From positions 60,590 to 124,589 of the forward strand of contig CAKQPR010000004.1 in assembly GCA_934270565.1 (NCBI GenBank): a DNA stretch of 64,000 nt, given 5' to 3'. This DNA comes from an uncultured Clostridia bacterium (GTDB taxonomy: Bacteria; Bacillota; Clostridia; Christensenellales; Pumilibacteraceae). How positions within the stretch are numbered: the first letter of the stretch is position 1; each line of letters starts with the position of its first letter. The notes under the pieces are model-generated. The model was not told the origin of the DNA, did no database searches, and saw only the letters and a list, made by a program, of their open reading frames with translations. Of the stretch, positions 56,741 to 63,859 are shown one piece after another. Position numbers and translations under genes: made by a program.

Positions 56741-56770
56741 AACGGGTAGCGTAAAAGCCGCCCGTTTTTT
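56741..56770 (+). terminator. Terminator between mreB and minD
   Basis: Stem AACGGG/CCCGTT (56741-56746 with 56761-56766) with a 14-base loop and T6. Readthrough from mreB should end here, while a transcript started at about 56746 would lack the full stem. Confidence 0.6.
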
Positions 56771-56794
56771 CATGAGGCAGCAAAGGAGGTAAGT

Positions 56795-57586
56795 TTGGCT
56801 CGCGTTATCGTCGTAACTTCGGGTAAAGGCGGGGTGGGAAAAAGCACGCTCACGGCGAGCGTGGGGCGCGTTCTTGCCGCGCGCGGGTATAAAGTCGCGC
56901 TCGTGGACGCCGATTTCGGGCTTAATAATCTCGACGTTCTGCTCGGGGTGGAAAATAAAGTCGTTTACGACGTCGTGGACGTTGCCGAGAACCGTTGCAG
57001 GGCGTTGCAGGCGCTCGTAAACGCCGACGGGAACGGACTTAAACTACTTGCCGCCGCGCATACTTACGACGAAAGCAAAGTTGACGGGCAGTCGCTTAAA
57101 CTGATCGTGAATTCGCTTTCGCCGCGGTTCGATTTTATCTTTATCGACTCGCCCGCGGGGATAGAGAAGGGGTTTCGGCGTGCCGTTTGCGCCGCAAGCG
57201 AAGCGATCGTCGTTACCACGCCGCATCTTTCCGCGCTCCGGGACGCCGACAGGGCTATGGAGCTCGTCGCGGCTTACGGAATAAAAAAGCGCGGGATTGT
57301 CGTAAACCGAGTGCGGGGTGATATGAGCGTTTCGGGCGAAAGCGTGAGCGTGGAGGAAATCGGGCGAGCGCTCGGAGCAGACGTTGTGGGCGTTCTGCCG
57401 GATGACGACGGGATAAATTTGCTCAGCGTTCTGTCCGCGCCGCCGAAAAAACGCTCGGAAGGGGAGAAGGCGCTGCTGCTCACCGCCGAACGTATAGCTA
57501 CCGGTAAGGGCGAAATTTACGATCCCGAGCGCCGCTATCGCGGGCTTTGGGGCGTTATCAAAAGCAAGATCAAACGTATCGTATAG
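56795..57586 (+). CDS. minD: Septum-site-determining ATPase MinD
   Basis: A 263-residue deviant-Walker ATPase: TSGKGGVGKST, LVDADFGLNNLDVLLG, then FIDSPAGIEKG. The last ~15 residues (GLWGVIKSKIKRI) form the amphipathic membrane-targeting helix. With MinE it oscillates or forms gradients that keep the division ring at mid-cell. The TTG start is backed by a perfect AAAGGAGGT. minE follows after 10 bases. minC, its effector, is not present here and may lie elsewhere. Confidence 0.93.
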   Translation: MARVIVVTSGKGGVGKSTLTASVGRVLAARGYKVALVDADFGLNNLDVLLGVENKVVYDVVDVAENRCRALQALVNADGNGLKLLAAAHTYDESKVDGQSLKLIVNSLSPRFDFIFIDSPAGIEKGFRRAVCAASEAIVVTTPHLSALRDADRAMELVAAYGIKKRGIVVNRVRGDMSVSGESVSVEEIGRALGADVVGVLPDDDGINLLSVLSAPPKKRSEGEKALLLTAERIATGKGEIYDPERRYRGLWGVIKSKIKRIV

Positions 57587-57596
57587 GAGGTTTTTT

Positions 57597-57839
57597 ATGA
57601 CTCGGAAAAGCTCGCCCGCCGGCGAAAGACTGAAAAAGGTCGTTGTGAACGATAAAATCGGCGCGATCGAAAGTATGCTTCGCGCGCTGAAAAGCGAACA
57701 GTACAAGCTGCTTACGAACTATATGTACCTCAATCCCGATCGGCTCAAGGTGTATATAGATATCCTCGAAAACGGCGAGTACGCGCTCACCGTTCGCGCC
57801 GTCACCGACCGACTTATAGACATAGGAAGGGTGCTGTAA
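57597..57839 (+). CDS. minE: MinE-like cell division topological factor
   Basis: An 80-residue protein right after minD. Residues ~10-30 (GERLKKVVVNDKIGA) resemble the MinD-contact helix of MinE (A-x-x-R-L-x-x-x-x-x-x-D-R), and the second half (LLTNYMYLNPDRLKVYID) matches the -IxKYxxIDPExVxV- dimer domain. The similarity is weak, and MinE is the reading that fits both sequence and position. It should stimulate MinD ATPase and remove it from the membrane. The RBS is TAGGAGG. Confidence 0.65.
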   Translation: MTRKSSPAGERLKKVVVNDKIGAIESMLRALKSEQYKLLTNYMYLNPDRLKVYIDILENGEYALTVRAVTDRLIDIGRVL

Positions 57840-58620
57840 GGGCGCTATCGCTATGATTTACTTTGAAAATAGTAACAAATTATTTCTTTTAGAAAGAAAG
57901 GAAATGTATTTTACTTTTTTCAAGCGGAGAAAACGCGCTATCGCTATGATTTACTTTAGGAATAGTAACAAATATTTCTTTAGAAAGAAAGGGAAATGTA
58001 TTCTACTTTTTTCGTGCGGAGAAAACGCGCTGCTGCTATGGCTTACTTTATAAATAGTAACAAATATTTTCTTTAGAAAGAAAGGTAAATGTATTCTACT
58101 TTTTTCAGGCGGAGAAAAAAGTAGCAAAAAAGCCGCTGGGACACTTGCGGCTGTGTCCCAGACCCCGCAACGCTTTAAAGGTCGAAAAGGGTTGTAGGAG
58201 AGGCGTTATCGGGTGACTTCTGTAAGGTTACAGTATACCGCTTTTAACAACGTACATTGCCTCGGTAGGGCGGGACGCCCTCGTCCGCCCGTCAACCGAG
58301 CGGAACGGTATATAGCTCCGTCATCTCGAGCGTAGTCGAGAGATCTCGCGGGAGCGAATACGATCTTTGCAGAACGGTACGCTTCAAATACCCGTCCGAG
58401 ACTGTACGTTAAGCGGCGGTCCGAGGGCGAACCGCCCTACCGTCGGCTGCGCCGACAAATATGGTCGAAAACAGTTATAGCAGCGTTATCGAGAGACAAC
58501 CGCGGTGGCTCACCGCCGAGCGTAGTCGAGACCAAGGCGGGAGCGAACACGGACGTAACGGAACGGCATTCGCCAAAACCCTCCCTCGCACGGACTCCGC
58601 TCCTCGCGTAATATAATTTT
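57840..58620. repeat. Intergenic region: tandem array plus dispersed repeats
   Basis: No supported gene. 57842-58190 is the ~92-bp tandem array and tail. 58260-58610 contains GGTAGGGCGGGACGCCCTCG, GTCATCTCGAGCGTAGTCGA (58320), GGCGGTCCGAGGGCGAACC (58414) and a degenerate GAGCGTAGTCGAGACCAAGG unit (~58517). Confidence 0.85.
57842..58190. repeat. ~92-bp tandem repeat array with hairpin tail (3 units)
   Basis: Units at 57842-57934, 57935-58026 and 58027-58118, each GCGCT...GGCTTAC/GATTTAC, then AATAGTAACAAATATTTC and GCGGAGAAAA. The tail follows with hairpin CTGGGACAC (58136-58144)/GTGTCCCAG (58153-58161). Repeat units diverge by a few bases each. Confidence 0.85.
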
Positions 58621-58643
58621 TTTGAAAAATATATGAAAAACAG

Positions 58644-58672
58644 TTGACAAGCGGCGCGGAATGTTGTAATAT
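58644..58672 (+). promoter_or_regulatory. Promoter of the lysine importer operon
   Basis: TTGACA at 58644-58649 and TAATAT at 58667-58672 with a 17-base spacer, just before the riboswitch. Confidence 0.7.
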
Positions 58673-58687
58673 ATAGCCAAACTTAAA

Positions 58688-58857
58688 AGATAGAGGCGCG
58701 ATCTTTATGATAAACGCGGAAAGGGTTTAATTCTGCGCGGTAAAGGAAAGGTCGCCGAAGAGTGCAAGCCTCCCGACGCTTGCATATCTGGGTGCAGAGA
58801 GAATATCTCTGCAACTGTCGCGAGAAAGGTTCGCCTTCCGCGTTGAGCTATTGAGTA
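58688..58857 (+). ncRNA. Lysine riboswitch (L box)
   Basis: The sequence carries the L-box conserved blocks in order: AGAGGCGCG after P1 5', GGAAAGG, GCCGAAG, CTGGG and ACTGTCGCG, ending TTGAGCTATTG. P1 can form from GATAG (58690-58694) with CTATT near 58848-58852. It is placed right before an amino-acid importer, as lysine riboswitches often are. When lysine is high the downstream terminator should form. I have not folded it computationally. Confidence 0.85.
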
Positions 58858-58877
58858 TTTTGACGAATTGGATCCTG

Positions 58878-58913
58878 AGTCACGATATTTGATAGTATCG
58901 TGACTTTAAGTTT
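58878..58913 (+). terminator. Expression-platform terminator of the lysine riboswitch
   Basis: A 10-bp stem AGTCACGATA/TATCGTGACT (58878-58887 with 58896-58905), loop TTTGATAG, then TTTAAGTTTT. It sits between the aptamer and the first importer gene. Confidence 0.75.
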
Positions 58914-58946
58914 TAAATTAAACTTATTAAAAGGAGACAGAAAACA

Positions 58947-59825
58947 ATGAAAAGATTTATGAAAGTTTTGTTCGCAACTGTATTTGCGGCAGTAACGGCG
59001 TTCTCGTTCGCGGCTTGCGGCGGGAATCAGGCAAAAGATATCAGCGGCGCGAAAAACCTCGCCGATCTCGAAGGCGCGAAAATTTCCGCGCAGTCGGGTA
59101 CGTTTCACGAAGAAGCAAGATCGCAGATTAAGAACGTAAAAGGTGATGTTTACGAAGATTTCGATCAGATGTACATTGCGCTTACTTCCGGAGCGATCGA
59201 CGGATATATCGCCGAAGAGCCTACCGCACTTACCGTTTGCTACAAGAACAAGGATCTTGATTATATTCACCTCGTAAACAACGAAAGCGGATTCACTGCA
59301 ACCGACGAAGATACCGCAATAGCGGTAGGATTCAAAAAGGGCGGCGAATGGGCGGATAAAATCAACCCGATCTTGGCGGGCGTATCTACCGCGAACAGAG
59401 CAAGCCTTATGGAACAGTGCGTTCGTGCAAACGCAGGCGAAACGATAGAGACTTTTGCCGTTACGAACGACGCCCCCGCAACCACCAGCGGGACGTTGAA
59501 AGTTGCTATGGAGTGTGCTTACGCTCCGTTTAACTGGGCGCAGACGGATGACAAAAACGGTGCCGTTCCTATCGTGAGCGAAGGTTCGGAAGGCCTTTAC
59601 GCCAACGGCTACGACGTTCAGATCGCAAAGTATATTGCAAACGCACTCGGCTTAAGACTCGAAATCTACGCTAACAAATGGGATAGTCTTATCCCCGGAG
59701 TAAAAGCGGGTACTTACGACCTTATCGCCGCCGGTATGTCGCCGACTGCCGACAGAAAGGCACAAATCGATTTTACGGCGAACTATTATTCGTCTAACCT
59801 CGTAGTTATTTATAAAAAAGCATAA
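58947..59825 (+). CDS. Amino-acid ABC importer lipoprotein, circularly permuted SBP_bac_3
   Basis: A 292-residue lipoprotein with lipobox SFAAC (Cys24). Residues ~36-165 correspond to lobe 2 plus the C-terminal helices of ordinary binding proteins (NLADLEGAKISAQSGT, LTSGAIDGYIAEEP, then DTAIAVGFKKGGEW). Residues ~181-292 correspond to their N-terminal lobe 1 (GTLKVAMECAYAPF, GYDVQIAKYIANALG, AGMSPTADRKAQIDFT, closing LVVIYKK). The order is thus swapped: a circular permutant with its break between lobe 1 and lobe 2. All parts of one full domain are present, so it is not a truncation. Under L-box control, the ligand is probably lysine. The permease and ATPase follow. Confidence 0.85.
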   Translation: MKRFMKVLFATVFAAVTAFSFAACGGNQAKDISGAKNLADLEGAKISAQSGTFHEEARSQIKNVKGDVYEDFDQMYIALTSGAIDGYIAEEPTALTVCYKNKDLDYIHLVNNESGFTATDEDTAIAVGFKKGGEWADKINPILAGVSTANRASLMEQCVRANAGETIETFAVTNDAPATTSGTLKVAMECAYAPFNWAQTDDKNGAVPIVSEGSEGLYANGYDVQIAKYIANALGLRLEIYANKWDSLIPGVKAGTYDLIAAGMSPTADRKAQIDFTANYYSSNLVVIYKKA

Positions 59826-59837
59826 TCGGTTTAAGTT

Positions 59838-59858
59838 CTTACCGTTAAAATCGGTAAG
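59838..59858 (+). other. Intercistronic hairpin between binding protein and permease
   Basis: Stem CTTACCG/CGGTAAG (59838-59844 with 59852-59858), loop TTAAAAT, no T run. Such hairpins often protect the mRNA of the binding-protein gene and raise its amount over the membrane parts. Confidence 0.55.
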
Positions 59859-59872
59859 CAAAGGATAGCAAA

Positions 59873-60634
59873 ATGACTTTTTTCCAAAACGTCTGGAACA
59901 TAATAACCAAATATTACGTTTTCCTGTTACGCGGAGTAGGCTACACTTTGTTGCTTGCTTTGGTTGGAACGCTCATCGGACTGTTGATCGGACTGTTGAT
60001 CGGAGTTTTCCGCACGATACCCGTATCGAAGCATAAAGCCGTAAGAATTTTGAAGAAGATCGCCGACTTTATTCTCAACGCGTACATCGAGATTTTCCGC
60101 GGTACGCCTATGATGGTTCAGGCGATGGTTATCTACTGGGGTTACGCATTCGCAAGCGGCGGAAGTACGTTGCCGCTTATTCCGTCGGGAATCATAATCG
60201 TATCGATCAATACCGGCGCATATATGGCGGAAATCGTCCGCGGCGGCATTATTTCGATCGACAAAGGACAGTTCGAGGGCGCGCACGCGGTCGGTATGAC
60301 GCATTTTCAAACGATGATTCACGTCGTTATTCCGCAAGTGCTTCGCAATATCTTGCCCTCGGTCAGCAACGAATTTATTATCAACGTAAAGGATACGTCC
60401 GTTCTTAACGTAATCGGCGTAACCGAGTTATATTTCTTTGCCGGAAAGATTTATAAACTTAACCTGCAAATGTTCGAAACGTATCTGGTTGTGTGCATTA
60501 TCTATTTCATTCTTACGTTTACCATTTCTCGCCTGCTTCGTTTGCTCGAAAAGAAAATGGACGGAAACAAGAACTACACGGTGTTCGGATCGCAGTCAGA
60601 CCCGCAAGCCGAAATTCACGTTCAGGAGGGCTAA
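59873..60634 (+). CDS. Amino-acid ABC importer permease
   Basis: A 253-residue HisM/GlnP-type permease with about five membrane helices. The EAA-type loop that docks to the ATPase reads EGAHAVGMTHFQTMIHVVIPQ cut as EGAHAVGM and VVIPQVLRNILP, and the N-terminal part has YTLLLALVGTLIGLLIGLL. One permease gene is present, so it probably acts as a homodimer. Four bases separate it from the ATPase gene. With the L-box upstream it is likely a lysine (or broader basic amino-acid) importer. Confidence 0.92.
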   Translation: MTFFQNVWNIITKYYVFLLRGVGYTLLLALVGTLIGLLIGLLIGVFRTIPVSKHKAVRILKKIADFILNAYIEIFRGTPMMVQAMVIYWGYAFASGGSTLPLIPSGIIIVSINTGAYMAEIVRGGIISIDKGQFEGAHAVGMTHFQTMIHVVIPQVLRNILPSVSNEFIINVKDTSVLNVIGVTELYFFAGKIYKLNLQMFETYLVVCIIYFILTFTISRLLRLLEKKMDGNKNYTVFGSQSDPQAEIHVQEG

Positions 60635-60637
60635 ACT

Positions 60638-61438
60638 ATGGCTGACGAAATTCTCGGAAAAGACACCGCCGCCCAAGTCGAAGTCCCTACCGACGGCAAT
60701 CCGGTTATAAGCGTACTTAACCTCAAAAAGGTTTTCGGCGATCACGAAGTTCTTACCGACATCTCGTTCGACGTCAACCGCGGCGACGTTATTTCGGTAA
60801 TCGGACCGTCGGGCTCGGGTAAAAGCACAATGCTCCGTTGCATCAACCTGCTCGAAACGCCCACGGACGGCAAGATTCTGTACCACGGCAAGGACATTAC
60901 CGACAAGTCGGTTAAACTCACCGAGTATCGCGCAAAGGTCGGTATGGTGTTCCAGTCATTCAATCTTTTCAACAATATGACGGCGCTCGCCAACTGCGTC
61001 AGACCGCAGATGATCGTGCTTAAACGCAGTAAGGAAGAGGCGACTAAAATCGCGCTTGACTACCTCGAAAAAGTCGGTATGAGCGCGTTCGTAAACGCTC
61101 GCCCCGCGCAGCTTTCGGGCGGTCAAAAACAGCGTATCGCGATCGCCCGCGCGCTTTCGATGAACCCCGAAGTCATACTTTTCGACGAGCCGACCAGCGC
61201 GCTCGACCCCGAAATGGTAGGCGAGGTGTTGTCCGTTATGCGCGACCTTGCCGGCAGCGGGCTTACAATGATCGTCGTTACGCACGAAATGACTTTCGCC
61301 CGCGACGTCTCGAACCGCGTTATCTTTATGGACGGCGGCGTAATCGTCGAAGAGGGCGAACCGCAGGAAATCTTCAACGCGCCCAAAGTTCAGCGTACCA
61401 AGGACTTCCTGTCGCGACTTCTCGGCGAAAACAAGTAA
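60638..61438 (+). CDS. Amino-acid ABC importer ATP-binding protein
   Basis: A 266-residue polar amino-acid transport ATPase. Walker A is GPSGSGKST, the Q-loop FQSFNLFNNMT, signature LSGGQKQRIAIARAL, Walker B VILFDEPTSALDPE and H-loop VVTHEMTFA. An N-terminal ~20-residue extension (before VISVLNLKKVFGD) is slightly longer than usual. It completes the binding protein-permease-ATPase operon and is followed by a strong terminator. Confidence 0.95.
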   Translation: MADEILGKDTAAQVEVPTDGNPVISVLNLKKVFGDHEVLTDISFDVNRGDVISVIGPSGSGKSTMLRCINLLETPTDGKILYHGKDITDKSVKLTEYRAKVGMVFQSFNLFNNMTALANCVRPQMIVLKRSKEEATKIALDYLEKVGMSAFVNARPAQLSGGQKQRIAIARALSMNPEVILFDEPTSALDPEMVGEVLSVMRDLAGSGLTMIVVTHEMTFARDVSNRVIFMDGGVIVEEGEPQEIFNAPKVQRTKDFLSRLLGENK

Positions 61439-61452
61439 ATCGGTATAAGAGT

Positions 61453-61487
61453 AAAAACCGTTTCCGAAACTTCCGGAGACGGTTTTT
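61453..61487 (+). terminator. Terminator of the lysine importer operon
   Basis: A 14-bp stem, AAAAACCGTTTCCG (61453-61466) with CGGAGACGGTTTTT (61474-61487, one G-U), ending in five T. Confidence 0.9.
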
Positions 61488-61499
61488 GCTATTGTAAAA

Positions 61500-62022
61500 G
61501 GATTTCTTATAATCGTACACGAACATTATATTTTCTATCTTGGGGGGTAACTGCGTTCGGGGTGTCGGGCGGACGAGGAACGCCCCTACAAATCGGTCGA
61601 AATGACGTTAAAAACAGAGCGGGTGGGTGGTTGAAATATTCGTGTACGATTGTTACGTTTTCGCTCCCGCGAGATCTCTCCGCTTCGCTATCGCTTCGGT
61701 CGAGATGACGTAAAGAAGGCGGGTGTACGCAAGGTTTAATGTTGACGATGCCCGTACTTACATTCGATAGAATAGGTAGGGGCGTTCCTCGTCCGCATTC
61801 AAACCAAACTAACACAATACCATCTCGAGCGCAGTCGAGAGATCCCCCGCAATAGAAACGCGAACACCCGTACACGACTATCCAAAATACTTGCCCGCGG
61901 CGGTTCGTTACCGAGAGATTCCCCGCAATAGAGACGGAAACAGTCGTACCCGAATACCCAAATACTTGCCCGCAGGGGCTCCCTGCCAAGCCGACCTACT
62001 TGCCCGCGCAGGCTCTGCGCCG
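61500..62022. repeat. Intergenic repeat mosaic
   Basis: No gene. Contains GGGCGGACGAGGAACGCCCC, a reversed GCTCCCGCGAGATCTCTCCG unit (61662), CATCTCGAGCGCAGTCGAGA (61822), two near-copies of AGAGA(T)CCCCGCAATAGA (61850 and 61920) and TACTTGCCCGC units. Confidence 0.8.
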
Positions 62023-62703
62023 TTATTCGCGGACGGCGGTAATTTCACGGGTGAGGGGGTCGATCAGAACGGCGTAAACCTCATATTTTTGCGGGCAGAA
62101 CGCAACGTACCAGTAATAACCGCCCGAGGAAGAAATCGGGTTTTCGATATAGCGAACGTAGATTTCGGCGTTGAGCGAGTCTCCGTCCGTCATTTCGTCG
62201 ATACGGACTTTCAGCCGCTTTTCGGCAATCTTCAACGCCTCGTCCGCGCTTATCTCGTCTCCGGTGAGGACGGTTTTAAGTTCGGCCGTTTCCGAGTATT
62301 CGCCGCTCGTAACGGTTGCGGTCGCTTCGCCCGTCACGCGATCGCCGAGTTCGACCGAATAACTGTTCTTGAACGGATGTTTCGAGAGCGAGCCCTCGAA
62401 AGTTTTTCCGTCCGCGACGAGCTTATACGAAACTTCCGCGTCCTCGTCGAGATCGGTAATTACCGCCGTGAGCACGGTAAAATCGATTTTTTCGCCGCTT
62501 TTGCCGTCGATTTCGAACGGGTTTTCGCGTTTTCCGCTGCAAAGCGTTATCGTCGCGCGTTCCGTTTTCGCGATCATAAATTCGTCGCGAAGTTCGCTGA
62601 GTTCCGCTTCGCGCTTTTCGAGCGGAGTTTTACAGCCGAGGCAGAATACGGCAATCGTACCCGCCAAAATCATACATATTACGCTTGAAATTCTCTTTTT
62701 CAT
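62023..62703 (-). CDS. Lipoprotein with PepSY-like C-terminal domain
   Basis: A 226-residue exported lipoprotein (lipobox FCLGC). The last ~80 residues (ISADEALKIAEKRLKVRI ... YWYVAFCPQ ... VLIDPLTREITAVRE) follow the PepSY pattern: a helix and then strands ending in the D-x-x-T-G/R-E-I turn. The middle (about 60-140) is a beta domain. PepSY domains often inhibit proteases or bind at the envelope. It sits alone between two importers in the opposite direction, so I infer no link to them. Confidence 0.65.
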   Translation of the reverse strand: MKKRISSVICMILAGTIAVFCLGCKTPLEKREAELSELRDEFMIAKTERATITLCSGKRENPFEIDGKSGEKIDFTVLTAVITDLDEDAEVSYKLVADGKTFEGSLSKHPFKNSYSVELGDRVTGEATATVTSGEYSETAELKTVLTGDEISADEALKIAEKRLKVRIDEMTDGDSLNAEIYVRYIENPISSSGGYYWYVAFCPQKYEVYAVLIDPLTREITAVRE

Positions 62704-62809
62704 ACTATATTGTTATTATTTCGATAAAGCTTTTATGACGCCCCGATTGACCGCCTTACCGCATCTTTGAAAAAATTTAAAAAATTTTTAAAATACCCCC
62801 TCAAAACGC

Positions 62810-62838
62810 TTTACAACTTTATCGAAATGAAGTATAAT
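62810..62838 (+). promoter_or_regulatory. Promoter of the second importer
   Basis: TTTACA at 62810-62815 and TATAAT at 62833-62838 with a 17-base spacer. Confidence 0.8.
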
Positions 62839-62844
62839 AGGCGC

Positions 62845-62945
62845 ATAAAATCACTTCACCGCATTAAAGCGATAAAGTGAAACCGAAAAGATAAACGCTT
62901 TTCGGGAAAAGCGGGTAGCAGCCCGCTAAGAACGTAATCAAATTT
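62845..62945 (+). promoter_or_regulatory. Structured leader RNA of the second importer
   Basis: Three consecutive stems: CACTT...AAGTG (about 62851-62879), CCGAAAAG/CTTTTCGG (62882-62889 with 62897-62904) and AGCGGG/CCCGCT (62909-62914 with 62921-62926). None is followed by a T run, so any control would act on translation or RNA stability. I do not recognise a known aptamer. Confidence 0.45.
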
Positions 62946-62966
62946 TTTAATAAGGAGAACAGAACA

Positions 62967-63788
62967 ATGAAAAAGGTACTTTCGGTAGTTATGGCGCTCG
63001 TCGCCGCAGTTGCGTGCATGTTTGCGGTAACGGCTTGCGGAGCGGTAACTTACAAGGATCTTGCAATCGTGGAAATCGGTGGAGAAACCGAATCGTTCGG
63101 AATCGCGTTCAGACAGGGTTCGGACGTGACGAGAAAGGTCGAGCAGGCAATTTCCGATCTTATCGCAGAAAACAAACTCGCCTCGCTCGCCGAGAAATAC
63201 GGCGTTGCCGGCGTAAGCGAGTACACCCCCGCAGCCGCCGAAAACGCAAGTAGCGACGACTTCGCGAAAATTCAGGGAAAAGGCAAACTCGTAATCGGAA
63301 TCACCGATTATAAACCTATGGATTATAAAGAAGAAGGCAGCGACGAGTGGATCGGCTTTGACGCGGATCTTGCGAAGATGGTTTGCGAAAAACTCGGCGT
63401 AACCGCGTATTTTAAAGAAATCGAGTGGGATAACAAGATCCTCGACCTTTCGGCGGGCACGATCGACTGTATCTGGAACGGTATGACGATTACCGACGAA
63501 ATCAAAGGCGCGGCGGACGTAACCAAAGCGTATATGGAAAACAGACAAGTTGCCGTCGTGCTTAAAAAGAACGCGACCAAGTATTCCTCGATCGAAAAGA
63601 TGGCAGGAAAGAGAATCGCTGCGGAGGGAGGCTCGGCGGGCGAGTCGTTCATTAAAGGGAACGAATCGCTTAAAGGCGGACTCGTAACGGTGTCGGGACA
63701 ATCGGACGCTTTCCTCGAAGTTATGTCGGGAAAGAGCGACGTCGCTATCGTTGACTACATGATGGCGCGCGCGCTCATCGAAGGCTGA
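62967..63788 (+). CDS. Amino-acid ABC importer lipoprotein, circularly permuted SBP_bac_3 (second type)
   Basis: A 273-residue lipoprotein (lipobox VTAC, Cys24). Residues ~29-80 (YKDLAIVEIGGETESFGIAF, then KVEQAISDLIAENKL and LAEKYG) match the far C-terminal end of ordinary SBP_bac_3 proteins. Residues ~105-273 match their lobe 1 and lobe 2 (GKLVIGITDYKPMDY, WIGFDADLAKMVCEKLG, MTITDEIK, MAGKRIAAEGGSAGE) and stop just after VDYMMARALIEG. The tail has moved to the front: a circular permutant with a break different from the protein at 58947. The hinge and ligand lobes are complete. A permease gene follows. Confidence 0.85.
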   Translation: MKKVLSVVMALVAAVACMFAVTACGAVTYKDLAIVEIGGETESFGIAFRQGSDVTRKVEQAISDLIAENKLASLAEKYGVAGVSEYTPAAAENASSDDFAKIQGKGKLVIGITDYKPMDYKEEGSDEWIGFDADLAKMVCEKLGVTAYFKEIEWDNKILDLSAGTIDCIWNGMTITDEIKGAADVTKAYMENRQVAVVLKKNATKYSSIEKMAGKRIAAEGGSAGESFIKGNESLKGGLVTVSGQSDAFLEVMSGKSDVAIVDYMMARALIEG

Positions 63789-63811
63789 GTCGGACAAAAT
63801 TCAAGACTTTG

Positions 63812-63838
63812 ACGGGACGCAGGACTGCGTTCCGTTTT
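63812..63838 (+). terminator. Intercistronic hairpin, partial terminator
   Basis: A 10-bp stem ACGGGACGCA/TGCGTTCCGT (63812-63821 with 63826-63835, one G-U), loop GGAC, four T. It sits between binding protein and permease and should make binding-protein mRNA more abundant. Confidence 0.6.
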
Positions 63839-63859
63839 AGTCGGTTTAACGGGTATATT

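Noticed and set aside
57853..58053. A 66-codon frame reading a repeated peptide through the tandem array
   Set aside because: The unit lengths are 93 and 92 bp, so the frame is not maintained between units, and there is no convincing RBS.
57842..58118. CRISPR array
   Set aside because: Units are ~92 bp, directly abutting, with no unique spacers and no cas genes.
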